This document shows positions 38,506 through 50,900 of a stretch of 64,000 nucleotides of DNA, piece by piece. Source of the stretch: Salvelinus alpinus (Eukaryota; Chordata; Actinopteri; Salmoniformes; Salmonidae). The first letter of the stretch is position 1. Each line of letters opens with the position of its first letter. The DNA is taken from positions 13,416,821 through 13,480,820 of the forward strand of contig NC_092096.1 of the NCBI RefSeq assembly GCF_045679555.1, read 5' to 3'. The notes under the pieces are model-generated. The model ran no database searches, was not told the origin of the DNA, and saw nothing but the letters and a program-made list of their open reading frames with translations. The translations under genes were made by a program, and so were the position numbers.

Positions 38506-39323
38506 TCACTAGTCATGTATCTAGACATACCTGTACTTTATGCTTTAGACTGGTGATATTCTCAGGCAGCCAATGTTGCCTCGCTGCAATAACTGAACGC
38601 TTGGCCAAGTAGGTTTTGTTGTTGGTTTACAAACAAAGGGTATTCAGTCTGAGGTATAAGGTGTCACCTGCCCTTTGTGGACAGGTGCGATTTACTATTA
38701 GGTGTCCCAAATGGAACCCTAGGATTCCCTATAGTGCACTACTGTTGACCAGAGAGGTATACTACAAAGCAGGATCAATGAGTTAGCCTGCTAACTTTGA
38801 GAAATAACAGATTTTCCCCCCTGGTTCATTTAACATTAAGCTAAACCTAGATGTGTGGATGAAGCAATTAGACCATGGGGATCTCTAATCAGATTCCATC
38901 TGGGATGATATTCAGGCCAGTTAGCTGGCTAACTCCTTGATCTTGATTGGACGCATACTCATCTGGGCCAATGGGTAATCGGATACCATTTGGGATGATG
39001 TCAGGGCCAGAGAATGACCAGTCAATAGCAAGGATCTGCTCACAACCTGTTCTTTGTCAAAGACTCGTATTTGCTGCCTGTCCAGTCTTGGCACGGTGAC
39101 CGGGTCTTCTTTATTTCAAGAATAAAACAAAAGCTTTGAGGTTGTTTTGTCTTGAGTTGCTTAGCAGCAATCTGATAGGAAAAGCATTAGGGGGAAATGA
39201 TACCTGTCCTGCTTTCTATTTGTAATGTGGTTTATTTACACGTCCCAGAAATCGAATTCCTTTATCAGAGGGATGTAACTGTCCATTGCATTGCCCCAAG
39301 TTGTCTTACCACTCCACGTATTT
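38506..39323. other. Intron 1 with inverted-repeat fragments
   Basis: At 38700-38760 is half of the MITE type seen at 8809. At about 38765-38945, gatcaatgagttagcctgct pairs loosely with ccagttagctggctaactcc and ttgatc, a palindromic short element. The rest is unassigned. Confidence 0.5.
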
Positions 39324-41116
39324 GACCAGATGACCGTACCTAGGCTATAGTCTAATATATTAACCAGAGATGACTGTACCTCGGCTATAGTCTAATATAT
39401 TAACCAGAGATGACTGTACCTTGGCTATAGTGTAATATATTAACTAGAGATGACTGTACCTTGGCTATAGTCTAATATATTAACCAGAGATGACTGTACC
39501 TAGGCTATAGTCTAATATATTAGCCAGAGATGACCGTACCTTGGCTATAGTGTAATATATTAACCAGAGATGACTGTACCTTGGCTATAGTGTAATATAT
39601 TAACCAGAGATGACTGTACCTCGGCTATAGTCTAATATATTAACCAGAGATGACTGTACCTCGGCTATAGTCTAATATATTAACCAGAGATGACTGTACC
39701 TCGGCTATAGTCTAATATATTAACCAGATGACTGTACCTAGGCTATAGTGTAATATATTAACCAGAGATGACTGTACCTCGGCTATAGTCTAATATATTA
39801 ACCAGAGATGACTGTACCTTGGCTATAGTGTAATATATTAACTAGAGATGACTGTACCTCGGCTATAGTCTAATATATTAACCAGAGATGACTGTACCTA
39901 GGCTAGAGTCTAATATATTAACCAGAGATGACTGTACCTCGGCTATAGCCTAATATATTAACCAGAGATGACTGTACCTCGGCTATAGTCTAATATATTA
40001 ACCAGAGATGACTGTACCTCGGCTATAGTCTAATATATTAACCAGAGATGACTGTACCTCGGCTATAGTCTAATATATTAACCAGAGATGACTGTACCTC
40101 GGCTATAGTGTAATATATTAACCAGAGATGACTGTACCTCGGCTATAGTGTAATGTATTAACCAGAGATGACTGTACCTCGGCTATAGTGTAATATATTA
40201 ACCAGAGATGACTGTACCTCGGCTATAGTGTAATGTATTAACCAGAGATGACTGTACCTCGGCTATAGTGTAATATATTAACCAGAGATGACTGTACCTC
40301 GGCTATAGTGTAATATATTAACCAGAGATGACTGTACCTCGGCTATAGTGTAATGTATTAACCAGAGATGACTGTACCTCGGCTATAGTCTAATGTATTA
40401 ACCAGATGACTGTACCTAGGCTATAGTGTAATATATTAACCAGAGATGACTGTACCTCGGCTATAGTGTAATATATTAACCAGAGATGACTGTACCTCGG
40501 CTATAGTGTAATGTATTAACCAGAGATGACTGTACCTCGGCTATAGTCTAATGTATTAACCAGATGACTGTACCTTGGCTATAGTCTAATATATTAACCA
40601 GAGATGACTGTACCTAGGCTATAGTCTAATATTTTAACCAGAGATGACCGTACCTCGGCTATAGTCTAATATATTAACCAGAGATGACTGTACCTTGGCT
40701 ATAGTCTAATATATTAACCAGAGATGACTGTACCTCGGCTATAGTCTAATATATTAACCAGATGACTGTACCTCGGCTATAGTCTAATATATTAGCCAGA
40801 GATGACCGTACCTTGGCTATAGTGTAATATATTAACCAGAGATGACTGTACCTTGGCTATAGTGTAATATATTAACCAGAGATGACTGTACCTTGGCTAT
40901 AGTCTAATATATTAACCAGAGATGACTGTACCTCGGCTATAGTCTAATATATTAACCAGAGATGACTGTACCTCGGCTATAGTCTAATATATTAACCAGA
41001 GATGACTGTACCTCGGCTATAGTCTAATATATTAACCAGAGATGACTGTACCTCGGCTATAGTGTAATGTATTGACCAGAGATGACTGTACCTCGGCTAT
41101 AGTGTAATGTATTGAC
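39324..41116. repeat. 40-bp minisatellite in intron 1, ~45 copies
   Basis: The unit contains gatgactgtacctcggctat and agtctaatatattaaccaga. Four units lack GA (ccagatgac) and are 38 bp. The rare attagccagagatgaccg variant at 39519 recurs at 40791, an offset of 1272 bp, which equals 32 units minus those four 2-bp deletions. This indicates a block duplication. Confidence 0.96.
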
Positions 41117-42097
41117 AGTGCGTAGAAGCTCATTTTAAAGCGTCCCTGGCTTAAGAACAAAAGTAGTCATTGTTTGCTGACATTACACTTTACAATAGCT
41201 CTCTTGTTGAAGACTACCCCAGTGTTTACTTTGGAAACAGCCCTCATTGCCTTTAGCTTCAGTGCTGTGAGGGTTTATTCTGGTTCCTGTGTCACTGGAC
41301 GCACGGGTGTGGCATGACGAGATGCAAGTCAGGATGTCACAACCTTTACTGCATGGGCATGCCACTCCAGGCCACAAGGGGGGGCTGTGTGGAAATGGGG
41401 ACTCATATTTGGAATTAATCTCAATCAGATCTTTAAAAAAAAAAAAAAATCTTGAAGGATATCTTTCAACTTTTTGAAAGCCAAAATAATTACCAAATTC
41501 ATGGTCCAGTCATCGCAGAACATCTTCAACATGAAATAAAATGGTGTATACGTTGTGATCTCTCTAAATACTGAACAATCATTCATATACCCTTGCCAAT
41601 TAACCTGATGTCTACATGTCCACAGGCCCATACTGTGTGAGTATGGAATGCTTTCAAACAAAACATTCATCAATCAAATATTCAATGTATGTAACCTGTC
41701 ACTATCAGTTCTGAAACCACGGGAGAACCTCTATTTTCCTGGATTCCTCTCATCCTCTCCCCTCTGGATTTAAGAGGAGAGGATCTGAGGAATCAAGTTA
41801 ATGCAATTGAGATTCTCCCGTGTGGTCTAGAGTCCACTGTTAACACAGGAAAGATATTCTCATGTGGGGGCTGGATGATGCTGGATCTCCTCCATTGTGG
41901 TGGTGGTTCAACTGTAGTTTCTCAGAGTTGCCACCAGATGTAGCTAGTGCGCTGTGATTCTTTTTAAATGAATCCACATTCATGTTGAGTTGATATGCAA
42001 CAAGACCTGTTCATTTAGTCCCAGTGACATTGAAACGCACAACTTTCTAAAGTTGATTCTAAATAAAACGCTAATTTCATCTCATTTTGTTTTCCAG
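41117..42097 (+). other. Intron 1, last part
   Basis: No repeat family or exon recognised. It ends in the pyrimidine tract and acceptor of exon 2 (cattttgttttccag). Confidence 0.6.
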
Positions 42098-42160
42098 ATC
42101 AGTGGCTGCGTCATTCTTGGTGTGTCCATCTACCTCAAAGTGAGCAAGAATGGAAACGTG
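42098..42160 (+). CDS. tspan8: Tetraspanin-8-like, coding exon 2
   Basis: Twenty-one codons starting ISGCVILGVSIYLK cover the end of TM1 and the start of the small extracellular loop. Acceptor ttttccag, donor gtaagg, phase 0. Confidence 0.9.
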
Positions 42161-42317
42161 GTAAGGAAATGTCCAGTGTGACACTAAATTAATGCCAACG
42201 TCATCAAAAGCTGTCTTTACACAGTAAAAACAGCAACTTGAAACAAATGTATACAGTCATATCAACCTATTTAGCACATATCTACATGTAAAATGACTGT
42301 CTGTCCTCCTCCCTCAG

Positions 42318-42437
42318 ATAATGGATGAGGCCGTGCCGTTTGTAGACCTGCTGATAGCTGTTGGAGTCATCATCATGGTACTGGGCTTCCTGGGCTGCTG
42401 TGGAGCCATTAAGGAAAACCGCTGCATGCTCATTCTG
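42318..42437 (+). CDS. tspan8: Tetraspanin-8-like, coding exon 3
   Basis: Forty codons contain the rest of the small loop, TM2 ([18 protein letters not shown]) and the highly conserved short cytoplasmic turn [11 protein letters not shown]. The Cys pair and Cys76 are the usual palmitoylated positions in tetraspanins. Acceptor ccctcag, donor gtgagg. The strongest family match in the gene. Confidence 0.95.
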
Positions 42438-42459
42438 GTGAGGGGAAACACACACTCCC

Positions 42460-44750
42460 TTACAATGGCCAACCCTCACATTTACATTGAAAATGTTACA
42501 TTATTGTACACTGCATAGGATAATGCTGTCCCAATAGCCAACCCTCACATTTACATTGAAAATGTTACATTATTGTACACTGCATAGGATAATGCTGTCC
42601 CAATAGCCAACCCTCACATTTACATTGAAAATGTTACATTATTGTACACTGCATAGGATAATGCTGTCCCAATAGCCAACCCTCACATTTACATTTAAAA
42701 TGGTACATTATTGTACACTGCATAGGATAATGCTGTCCCAATAGCCAACCCTCACATTTACATTTAAAATGTTACATTATTGTACACTGCATAGGATAAT
42801 GCTGTCCCAATAGCCAACCCTCACATTTACATTGAAAATGTTACATTATTGTACACTGCATAGGATAATGCTGTCCCAATAGCCAACCCTCACATTTACA
42901 TTGAAAATGTTACATTATTGTACACTGCATAGGATAATGCTGTCCCAATAGCCAACCCTCACATTTACATTGAAAATGTTACATTATTGTACACTGCATA
43001 GGATAATGCTGTCCCAATAGCCAACCCTCACATTTACATTGAAAATGTTACATTATTGTACACTGCATAGGATAATGCTGTCCCAATAGCCAACCCTCAC
43101 ATTTACATTGAAAATGTTACATTATTGTACACTGCATAGGATAATGCTGTCCCAATAGCCAACCCTCACATTTACATTGAAAATGTTACATTATTGTACA
43201 CTGCATAGGATAATGCTGTCCCAATAGCCAACCCTCACATTTACATTTAAAATGTTACATTATTGTACACTGCATAGGATAATGCTGTCCCAATAGCCAA
43301 CCCTCACATTTACATTGAAAATGTTACATTATTGTACACTGCATAGGATAATGCTGTCCCAATAGCCAACCCTCACATTTACATTGAAAATGTTACATTA
43401 TTGTACACTGCATAGGATAATGCTGTCCCAATAGCCAACCCTCACATTTACATTTAAAATGTTACATTATTGTACACTGCATAGGATAATGCTGTCCCAA
43501 TAGCCAACCCTCACATTTACATTTAAAATGTTACATTATTGTACACTGCATAGGATAATGCTGTCCCAATAGCCAACCCTCACATTTACATTTAAAATGT
43601 TACATTATTGTACACTGCATAGGATAATGCTGTCCCAATAGCCAACCCTCACATTTACATTGAAAATGTTACATTATTGTACACTGCATAGGATAATGCT
43701 GTCCCAATAGCCAACCCTCACATTTACATTGAAAATGTTACATTGTTGTACACTGCATAGGATAATGCTGTCCCAATAGCCAACCCTCACATTTACATTG
43801 AAAATGTTACATTATTGTACACTGCATAGGATAATGCTGTCCCAATAGCCAACCCTCACATTTACATTGAAAATGTTACATTATTGTACACTGCATAGGA
43901 TAATGCTGTCCCAATAGCCAACCCTCACATTTACATTGAAAATGTTACATTATTGTACACTGCATAGGATAATGCTGTCCCAATAGCCAACCCTCACATT
44001 TACATTGAAAATGTTACATTATTGTACACTGCATAGGATAATGCTGTCCCAATAGCCAACCCTCACATTTACATTGAAAATGTTACATTATTGTACACTG
44101 CATAGGATAATGCTGTCCCAATAGCCAACCCTCACATTTACATTGAAAATGTTACATTATTGTACACTGCATAGGATAATGCTGTCCCAATAGCCAACCC
44201 TCACATTTACATTGAAAATGTTACATTATTGTACACTGCATAGGATAATGCTGTCCCAATAGCCAACCCTCACATTTACATTGAAAATGTTACATTATTG
44301 TACACTGCATAGGATAATGCTGTCCCAATAGCCAACCCTCACATTTACATTGAAAATGTTACATTATTGTACACTGCATAGGATAATGCTGTCCCAATAG
44401 CCAACCCTCACATTTACATTGAAAATGTTACATTATTGTACACTGCATAGGATAATGCTGTCCCAATAGCCAACCCTCACATTTACATTGAAAATGTTAC
44501 ATTATTGTACACTGCATAGGATAATGCTGTCCCAATAGCCAACCCTCACATTTACATTGAAAATGTTACATTATTGTACACTGCATAGGATAATGCTGTC
44601 CCAATAGCCAACCCTCACATTTACATTAAATGCTACATTATTGTATACTGCACAGGATAATGCTGTCCCAATAGCCAACCCTCACATTTACATTGAAAAT
44701 GCTACATTATTGTATACTGCATAGGATAATGCTGTCCCAATAGCCAAGTG
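42460..44750. repeat. 69-bp minisatellite in intron 3, ~33 copies
   Basis: The unit contains accctcacatttacattgaa, aatgttacattattgtacac, tgcataggataatgctgtcc and caatagcca. It begins within 25 nt of the exon 3 donor site. Copies are nearly identical except for tttaaaatg/ttgaaaatg and diverged terminal units. Confidence 0.97.
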
Positions 44751-44785
44751 GTTCTAGGTTCTAACCAAACCAGTCTCTTCATATG

Positions 44786-46200
44786 CAGTGCATTCGGAAA
44801 GTATTCAGACTTCTTGACTTTTTCCACATTTCATGTTAGTCTTATTCAAAAATAGATTAAATCCCCCCCCCCCCCAAATGTAAAAAAAATAGTTTTTATC
44901 ACTTAAGTCTTCTGACCCTTTACGCAGTACCTTGTTGAAGCACCTTTGGCAGCGATTACAAACTTGAGTCTTGTTGGGTATGATGCGACAAGCTTGGCAC
45001 ACCTGTATTTGTGGAGTTTATCTCATTCTTCTCTGCAGATTCCCACAAGATCTGTTAGGTTGGATAGGGAGTGTCACTGCACAGCTATTTTTAGGTCTCT
45101 CCAGAGATTTTTGATCGGGTTCAAGTCCGGGCTCTGGCTGGGTCACTCAAGGACATTCAGAGACTTGTCCGGAAGCCACTCCTGCGTTGGATTGGCTGTG
45201 TGCTTAGGGTCGTTGTCCTGTTGGAAGGTGAACCTTCGCCCCAGTCTGAGGTCCGGAGCGCTCTGGAGCAGGTTTTCATCAAGGATCTCTCTGTACTTTG
45301 CTCCATTCATCTTTCCCTCGGTCCTGACTAGTCTTCCAGTCCCTGTGGCTGAAAAACATCCCCAAAGCATGATGCTGCCACCACCGCGCTTCACCGTAGG
45401 GATGGTGCCAGATTTCCTGAAGACTTGACGCTTGGCATTCAGGCCAAAGTGGTCAATCTTGGTTTCATCAGACAATTTTTCTCATGGTCTAAGTCCTTTA
45501 GGTGCCTTCCAGCAAACTGCAAGCGGGCGGTCATGTGCCTTTTACTGAGGAGTGGCTTCCGTCCGGCCACTGTACCATAAAAGCCTGATTGGTGGAGTGC
45601 TGCAAAGATTGTCATTCTGGAAGGTTCTCCCATCTCCAGAGGAACTCTAGAGCTCTGTCAGAGTGACCATCGGGTTCTTGGTCACCTCACTGACCAAGGC
45701 CCCTCCCCTATTGCTCAGTTTGGCCGGGAGGCCAGCACTAGTTTGAGTCTTGGTGGTTCCAAACGTCTTCCATTTAAGAATGATGGACGCAACTGTTCAA
45801 TGCCACAGAATATTTTTTGGGCTGTCCTTCCCTGTATCTGTGCCTTGACACAATCCCGTATCGGTGCTATACGGACAATTCCTTCAACCTCATGGATTGG
45901 TTTTTGTTCTGACATGCACTGTCAACCGTGGGACCTTGTATAGACAGGTGTTTCTTTCCAAATCATATCCAATCAATTAAATTTACCACAGGTGGACTCC
46001 AAGTTGTAGAAACATCTCAAGGATGGTCAATGTAAACAAGATGCACCTGAGATCAATTTCGAGTCTCATAACAAAGGGCCTGAGAACTTATGTAAATAAG
46101 ATTTCTGTTTTTTTTTAAATACATTTGCAAAAAATTCTAAACCTGTTTTCGCTTTGTCGTTATGGGGTGTTGTATGTCGATGTAACAATGTGGAAAAAGT
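44786..46200 (-). mobile_element. Inactive Tc1-like transposon on the minus strand, intron 3
   Basis: The left end cagtgcattcggaaagtatt ... ctttttccacat is the terminus of another abundant salmonid Tc1-like family. The right end stops at gtggaaaaagt, so its outermost ~20 bp are lost. Transposase remnants on the minus strand are split into several frames. It also holds a 14-nt C run near 44863. Confidence 0.88.
45143..45915 (-). pseudogene. Tc1-like transposase pseudogene
   Basis: Minus-strand pieces include DETKIDHFGLNAKRQVF, the GGGSIMLWGCFSATGTG block and FQQDNDPKHTA (45143-45475), with the N-terminal side continuing in other frames toward 45915. Frameshifts near 45475 separate the parts, and the region after DPKHTA is out of frame. 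No function is possible. Confidence 0.85.
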
Positions 46201-47010
46201 ACCTACACATTTATTTAACCTTTTTATACATGTCAGAGATGGCATCTCTTTTGCAAGAGTGACAAGTATGAGATGGTTTCCCAGGTCACCCATTGGAAAA
46301 GTTTTTTTCCCAACTTTAAATCTGGATCAGAATGATCCAGAGTCTGTAATTGATCTGATCCTGGATAGCAAAAACAGACCATCTGGCAGTTTGAGACTTT
46401 TTTTTTTTTTTTGTCCCACTCCAGAAAATAATTGGATAGGATCATTCTGATCCAGATGCCAAAATATCAAGATCACAGAATCCAGATTTTCAGTGCTTTG
46501 AACTGGCCCACACCTCACCATCTATTGGACAGCTTGGGGTACTACTTCACTATTACAGGGATACGGAGATGAGTAAACTACATTCATGAAAATAAGTCAA
46601 ATTTAAAATGGAGCCTGCAAATCCCTCATTGTGCCTTCAGAAAGTATTCAAGGGTGGATACTTGTGTAAATGTGATTTCAATAAATGTGCAAATGTCTAA
46701 AACGTATATTTTTTGCACATTATGCAGTATTGTGCATAAATAGGGGGGGTATGTTTAATCCATTTTGAATTCAGGCTGTAACACACATTTTTCGGTATCG
46801 AAAATAGCCTCATTACTAAATTTGAATCCTGATTTTTAATTTTTTTAATTTTTTAAAGGTGATATTGGATTACCAAATCCTTATCTGAAGGATCAGAGTA
46901 TCATTTCAGTTTTGTAAAAACCCAAATCAGATTAAAATGTTAGATATGTTAAATCCAGATAACTGTCCCCTTGCCTCAATGGAACTTCCTGGACAAATGT
47001 TTTGTTTCAG
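46201..47010. other. Intron 3, last part
   Basis: Contains an 18-bp perfect inverted repeat (tctggatcagaatgatcc at 46321-46338 and its complement at 46439-46456) about 100 bp apart. At about 46631-46790 is a fragment resembling a Tc1 end (gtgccttcagaaagtattca). It ends in the exon 4 acceptor tttgtttcag. Confidence 0.6.
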
Positions 47011-47085
47011 TTCTTCGTCGGGCTGCTCCTCATCTTCATCCTCCTGTTGATCGCCGGAATCCTGGGAGCTGTCGGAGAGAAGAAG
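47011..47085 (+). CDS. tspan8: Tetraspanin-8-like, coding exon 4
   Basis: Twenty-five codons, FFVGLLLIFILLLIAGILGA then VGEKK, form most of TM3 and the start of the large loop. Acceptor tttcag, donor gtaagg, phase 0. Confidence 0.93.
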
Positions 47086-47252
47086 GTAAGGAGGAAACCC
47101 TCCCTGGTTGAATAGCGTTGTTTCCACATTTCAATGAAATGACGTTGAACTAACGTGAAATAGAAGTTGAATTGAATTCTGTGCTCAGAGGGATGTCTCA
47201 CACACCCACTGTTAGTGAGGGGAAGGTAAGGAGGACTCGGTGCGCTCAGATT

Positions 47253-47410
47253 TGTACATTTTATTCAGGAGACGCTCTTCTACAGAGCGTCTTACAGGTG
47301 CAATTAGGGTGCCTTGCGCAAGGAACAGCGGCAGTTTGTCCCTTTATTCGGCTCGGAGTCTGACCTTCCACCTCTCGGTTACTGGCCCGAAACTCTTAAC
47401 CGCTACTGTA
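47253..47410 (-). mobile_element. Degenerate tRNA-derived SINE in intron 4
   Basis: On the minus strand the sequence reads from a tRNA-like head (agcggttaagag ... ggccagtaaccgagaggt) to a tail with gtaagacgctctgtagaaga + gcgtctcctgaataaaatgt. That tail is the short hairpin-like 3' end shared by several fish SINEs and L2-type LINEs. Confidence 0.7.
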
Positions 47411-47558
47411 CCTGTTGGAACAATTGAATTCCTACCATTTGAAGTTCCTCGTATACCGTCGGTACCTTGACACTTCTTGAATGTGATAATAAAACATGCG
47501 TTCCACACCTGTTTCATGTCTTTGTGTGACTCCCCTACTGTTCAATGGCCTCTTCCAG

Positions 47559-47654
47559 TCTCAGGTGTGGGTGAAGGAGAGTCTGGAGAAGCTGCTACCA
47601 CTGAAGGACCAGAAGCCTGAAATTCAAACGGACCTGCAGAAACTGGAAGTGGAG
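47559..47654 (+). CDS. tspan8: Tetraspanin-8-like, coding exon 5
   Basis: Thirty-two codons (SQVWVKESLEKLL...LEVE) make the helical first part of the large extracellular loop. This is the least conserved part of tetraspanins, so assignment rests on frame, length and splice signals (tcttccag / gtaaca). Confidence 0.87.
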
Positions 47655-47946
47655 GTAACATAGAGAATGATAGATTTTCTTTATACATGTCCAATTATGG
47701 TGTCTGTGAACACACGGGCAATGCCGTTGAGGTACTCGCTGTTTTGAAGTAGTACACTTCATCACAAGTTAAATGAGTTCTTTGATCTCTCCTGATGACC
47801 AAGTTGGACTTGACTCCAACAGGGCCATCAGGAGGGATCAGCCAATGAAGTTGAAATCCCTCCCACAATTCAAAACCCCTCAATGGCACTACCCATGATA
47901 ACACATGCTTTTGGCCTCTAGAGTTTTCTATCCATTTCTATGGGAG

Positions 47947-50900
47947 TTTTTTTAACCTTTATTTAACTAGGCAAGTCAGTTAAGAACAAATTCTTATTTA
48001 CAATGACGGCCTACCGGGGAACAGTGGGTTAACTGCCTTTTTCAGGAGCAGAACAACTGATTTTTTTACCTTGTCAGTTCGGAGTCGATCTAGCAACCTT
48101 TCAGTTGCTGGCCCAACGCTCTAACCACTAGGCTACCTGCTCTAACCACTAGGCTACCTGCTCTAACCACTAGGCTACCTGCTCTAACCACTAGGCTACC
48201 TGCTCTAACCACTAGGCTACCTGCTCTAACCACTAGGCTACCTGCTCTAACCACTAGGCTACCTGCTCTAACCACTAGGCTACCTGCTCTAACCACTAGG
48301 CTACCTGCTCTAACCACTAGGCTCCCTGCTCTAACCACTAGGCTACCTGCTCTAACCACTAGGCTACCTGCTCTAACCACTAGGCTACCTGCTCTAACCA
48401 CTAGGCTCCCTGCTCTAACCACTAGGCTACCTGTCTCTAACCACTAGGCTACCTGCTCTAACCACTAGGCTACCTGCTCTAACCACTAGGCTACCTGCTC
48501 TAACCACTAGGCTACCTGCTCTAACCACTAGGCTACCTGCTCTAACCACTAGGCTACCTGCTCTAACCACTAGGCTACCTGCTCTAACCACTAGGCTACC
48601 TGCTCTAACCACTAGGCTACCTGCTCTAACCACTAGGCTCCCTGCTCTAACCACTAGGCTACCTGCTCTAACCACTAGGCTCCCTGCTCTAACCACTAGG
48701 CTACCTGCTCTAACCACTAGGCTACCTGCTCTAACCACTAGGCTACCTGCTCTAACCACTAGGCTACCTGCTCTAACCACTAGGCTACCTGCTCGAACCA
48801 CTAGGCTACCTGCTCGAACCACTAGGCTACCTGCTCTAACCACTAGGCTCCCTGCTCTAACCACTAGGCTACCTGCTCTAACCACTAGGCTCCCTGCTCT
48901 AACCACTAGGCTACCTGTCTCTAACCACTAGGCTACCTGCTCTAACCACTAGGCTACCTGCTCTAACCACTAGGCTCCCTGCTCTAACCACTAGGCTACC
49001 TGCTCTAACCACTAGGCTACCTGCTCTAACCACTAGGCTACCTGTCTCTAACCACTAGGCTACCTGCTCTAACCACTAGGCTACCTGCTCTAACCACTAG
49101 GCTACCTGCTCTAACCACTAGGCTACCTGCTCTAACCACTAGGCTACCTGCTCTAACCACTAGGCTACCTGCTCTAACCACTAGGCTACCTGCTCTAACC
49201 ACTAGGCTACCTGCTCTAACCACTAGGCTACCTGCTCTAACCACTAGGCTACCTGCTCTAACCACTAGGCTACCTGCTCTAACCACTAGGCTACCTGCTC
49301 TAACCACTAGGCTACCTGCTCTAACCACTAGGCTACCTGCTCTAACCACTAGGCTACCTGCTCTAACCACTAGGCTACCTGCTCTAACCACTAGGCTACC
49401 TGCTCTAACCACTAGGCTACCTGCTCTAACCACTAGGCTACCTGCTCTAACCACTAGGCTACCTGTCTCTAACCACTAGGCTACCTGCTCTAACCACTAG
49501 GCTACCTGCTCTAACCACTAGGCTACCTGCTCTAACCACTAGGCTACCTGCTCTAACCACTAGGCTACCTGCTCTAACCACTAGGCTACCTGTCTCTAAC
49601 CACTAGGCTACCTGCTCTAACCACTAGGCTACCTGCTCTAACCACTAGGCTACCTGTCTCTAACCACTAGGCTACCTGTCTCTAACCACTAGGCTACCTG
49701 TCTCTAACCACTAGGCTACCTGCTCTAACCACTAGGCTACCTGCTCTAACCACTAGGCTACCTGCTCTAACCACTAGGCTCCCTGCTCTAACCACTAGGC
49801 TCCCTGCTCTAACCACTAGGCTCCCTGCTCTAACCACTAGGCTCCCTGCTCTAACCACTAGGCTCCCTGCTCTAACCACTAGGCTCCCTGCTCTAACCAC
49901 TAGGCTACCTGCTCTAACCACTAGGCTACCTGTCTCTAACCACTAGGCTACCTGCTCTAACCACTAGGCTACCTGCTCTAACCACTAGGCTACCTGCTCT
50001 AACCACTAGGCTACCTGCTCTAACCACTAGGCTACCTGCTCTAACCACTAGGCTACCTGCTCTAACCACTAGGCTACCTGTCTCTAACCACTAGGCTACC
50101 TGTCTCTAACCACTAGGCTACCTGCTCTAACCACTAGGCTACCTGCTCTAACCACTAGGCTACCTGCTCTAACCACTAGGCTACCTGCTCTAACCACTAG
50201 GCTACCTGCTCTAACCACTAGGCTCCCTGCTCTAACCACTAGGCTCCCTGCTCTAACCACTAGGCTCCCTGCTCTAACCACTAGGCTACCTGCTCTAACC
50301 ACTAGGCTACCTGCTCTAACCACTAGGCTACCTGTCTCTAACCACTAGGCTACCTGCTCTAACCACTAGGCTCCCTGCTCTAACCACTAGGCTCCCTGCT
50401 CTAACCACTAGGCTACCTGCTCTAACCACTAGGCTACCTGCTCTAACCACTAGGCTACCTGCTCTAACCACTAGGCTACCTGCTCTAACCACTAGGCTCC
50501 CTGCTCTAACCACTAGGCTCCCTGCTCTAACCACTAGGCTCCCTGCTCTAACCACTAGGCTCCCTGCTCTAACCACTAGGCTCCCTGCTCTAACCACTAG
50601 GCTACCTGTCTCTAACCACTAGGCTACCTGTCTCTAACCACTAGGCTACCTGCTCTAACCACTAGGCTACCTGCTCTAACCACTAGGCTACCTGCTCTAA
50701 CCACTAGGCTACCTGCTCTAACCACTAGGCTACCTGCTCTAACCACTAGGCTACCTGCTCTAACCACTAGGCTACCTGCTCTAACCACTAGGCTACCTGT
50801 CTCTAACCACTAGGCTACCTGTCTCTAACCACTAGGCTACCTGCCTCTAACCACTAGGCTACCTGCTCTAACCACTAGGCTACCTGCTCTAACCACTAGG

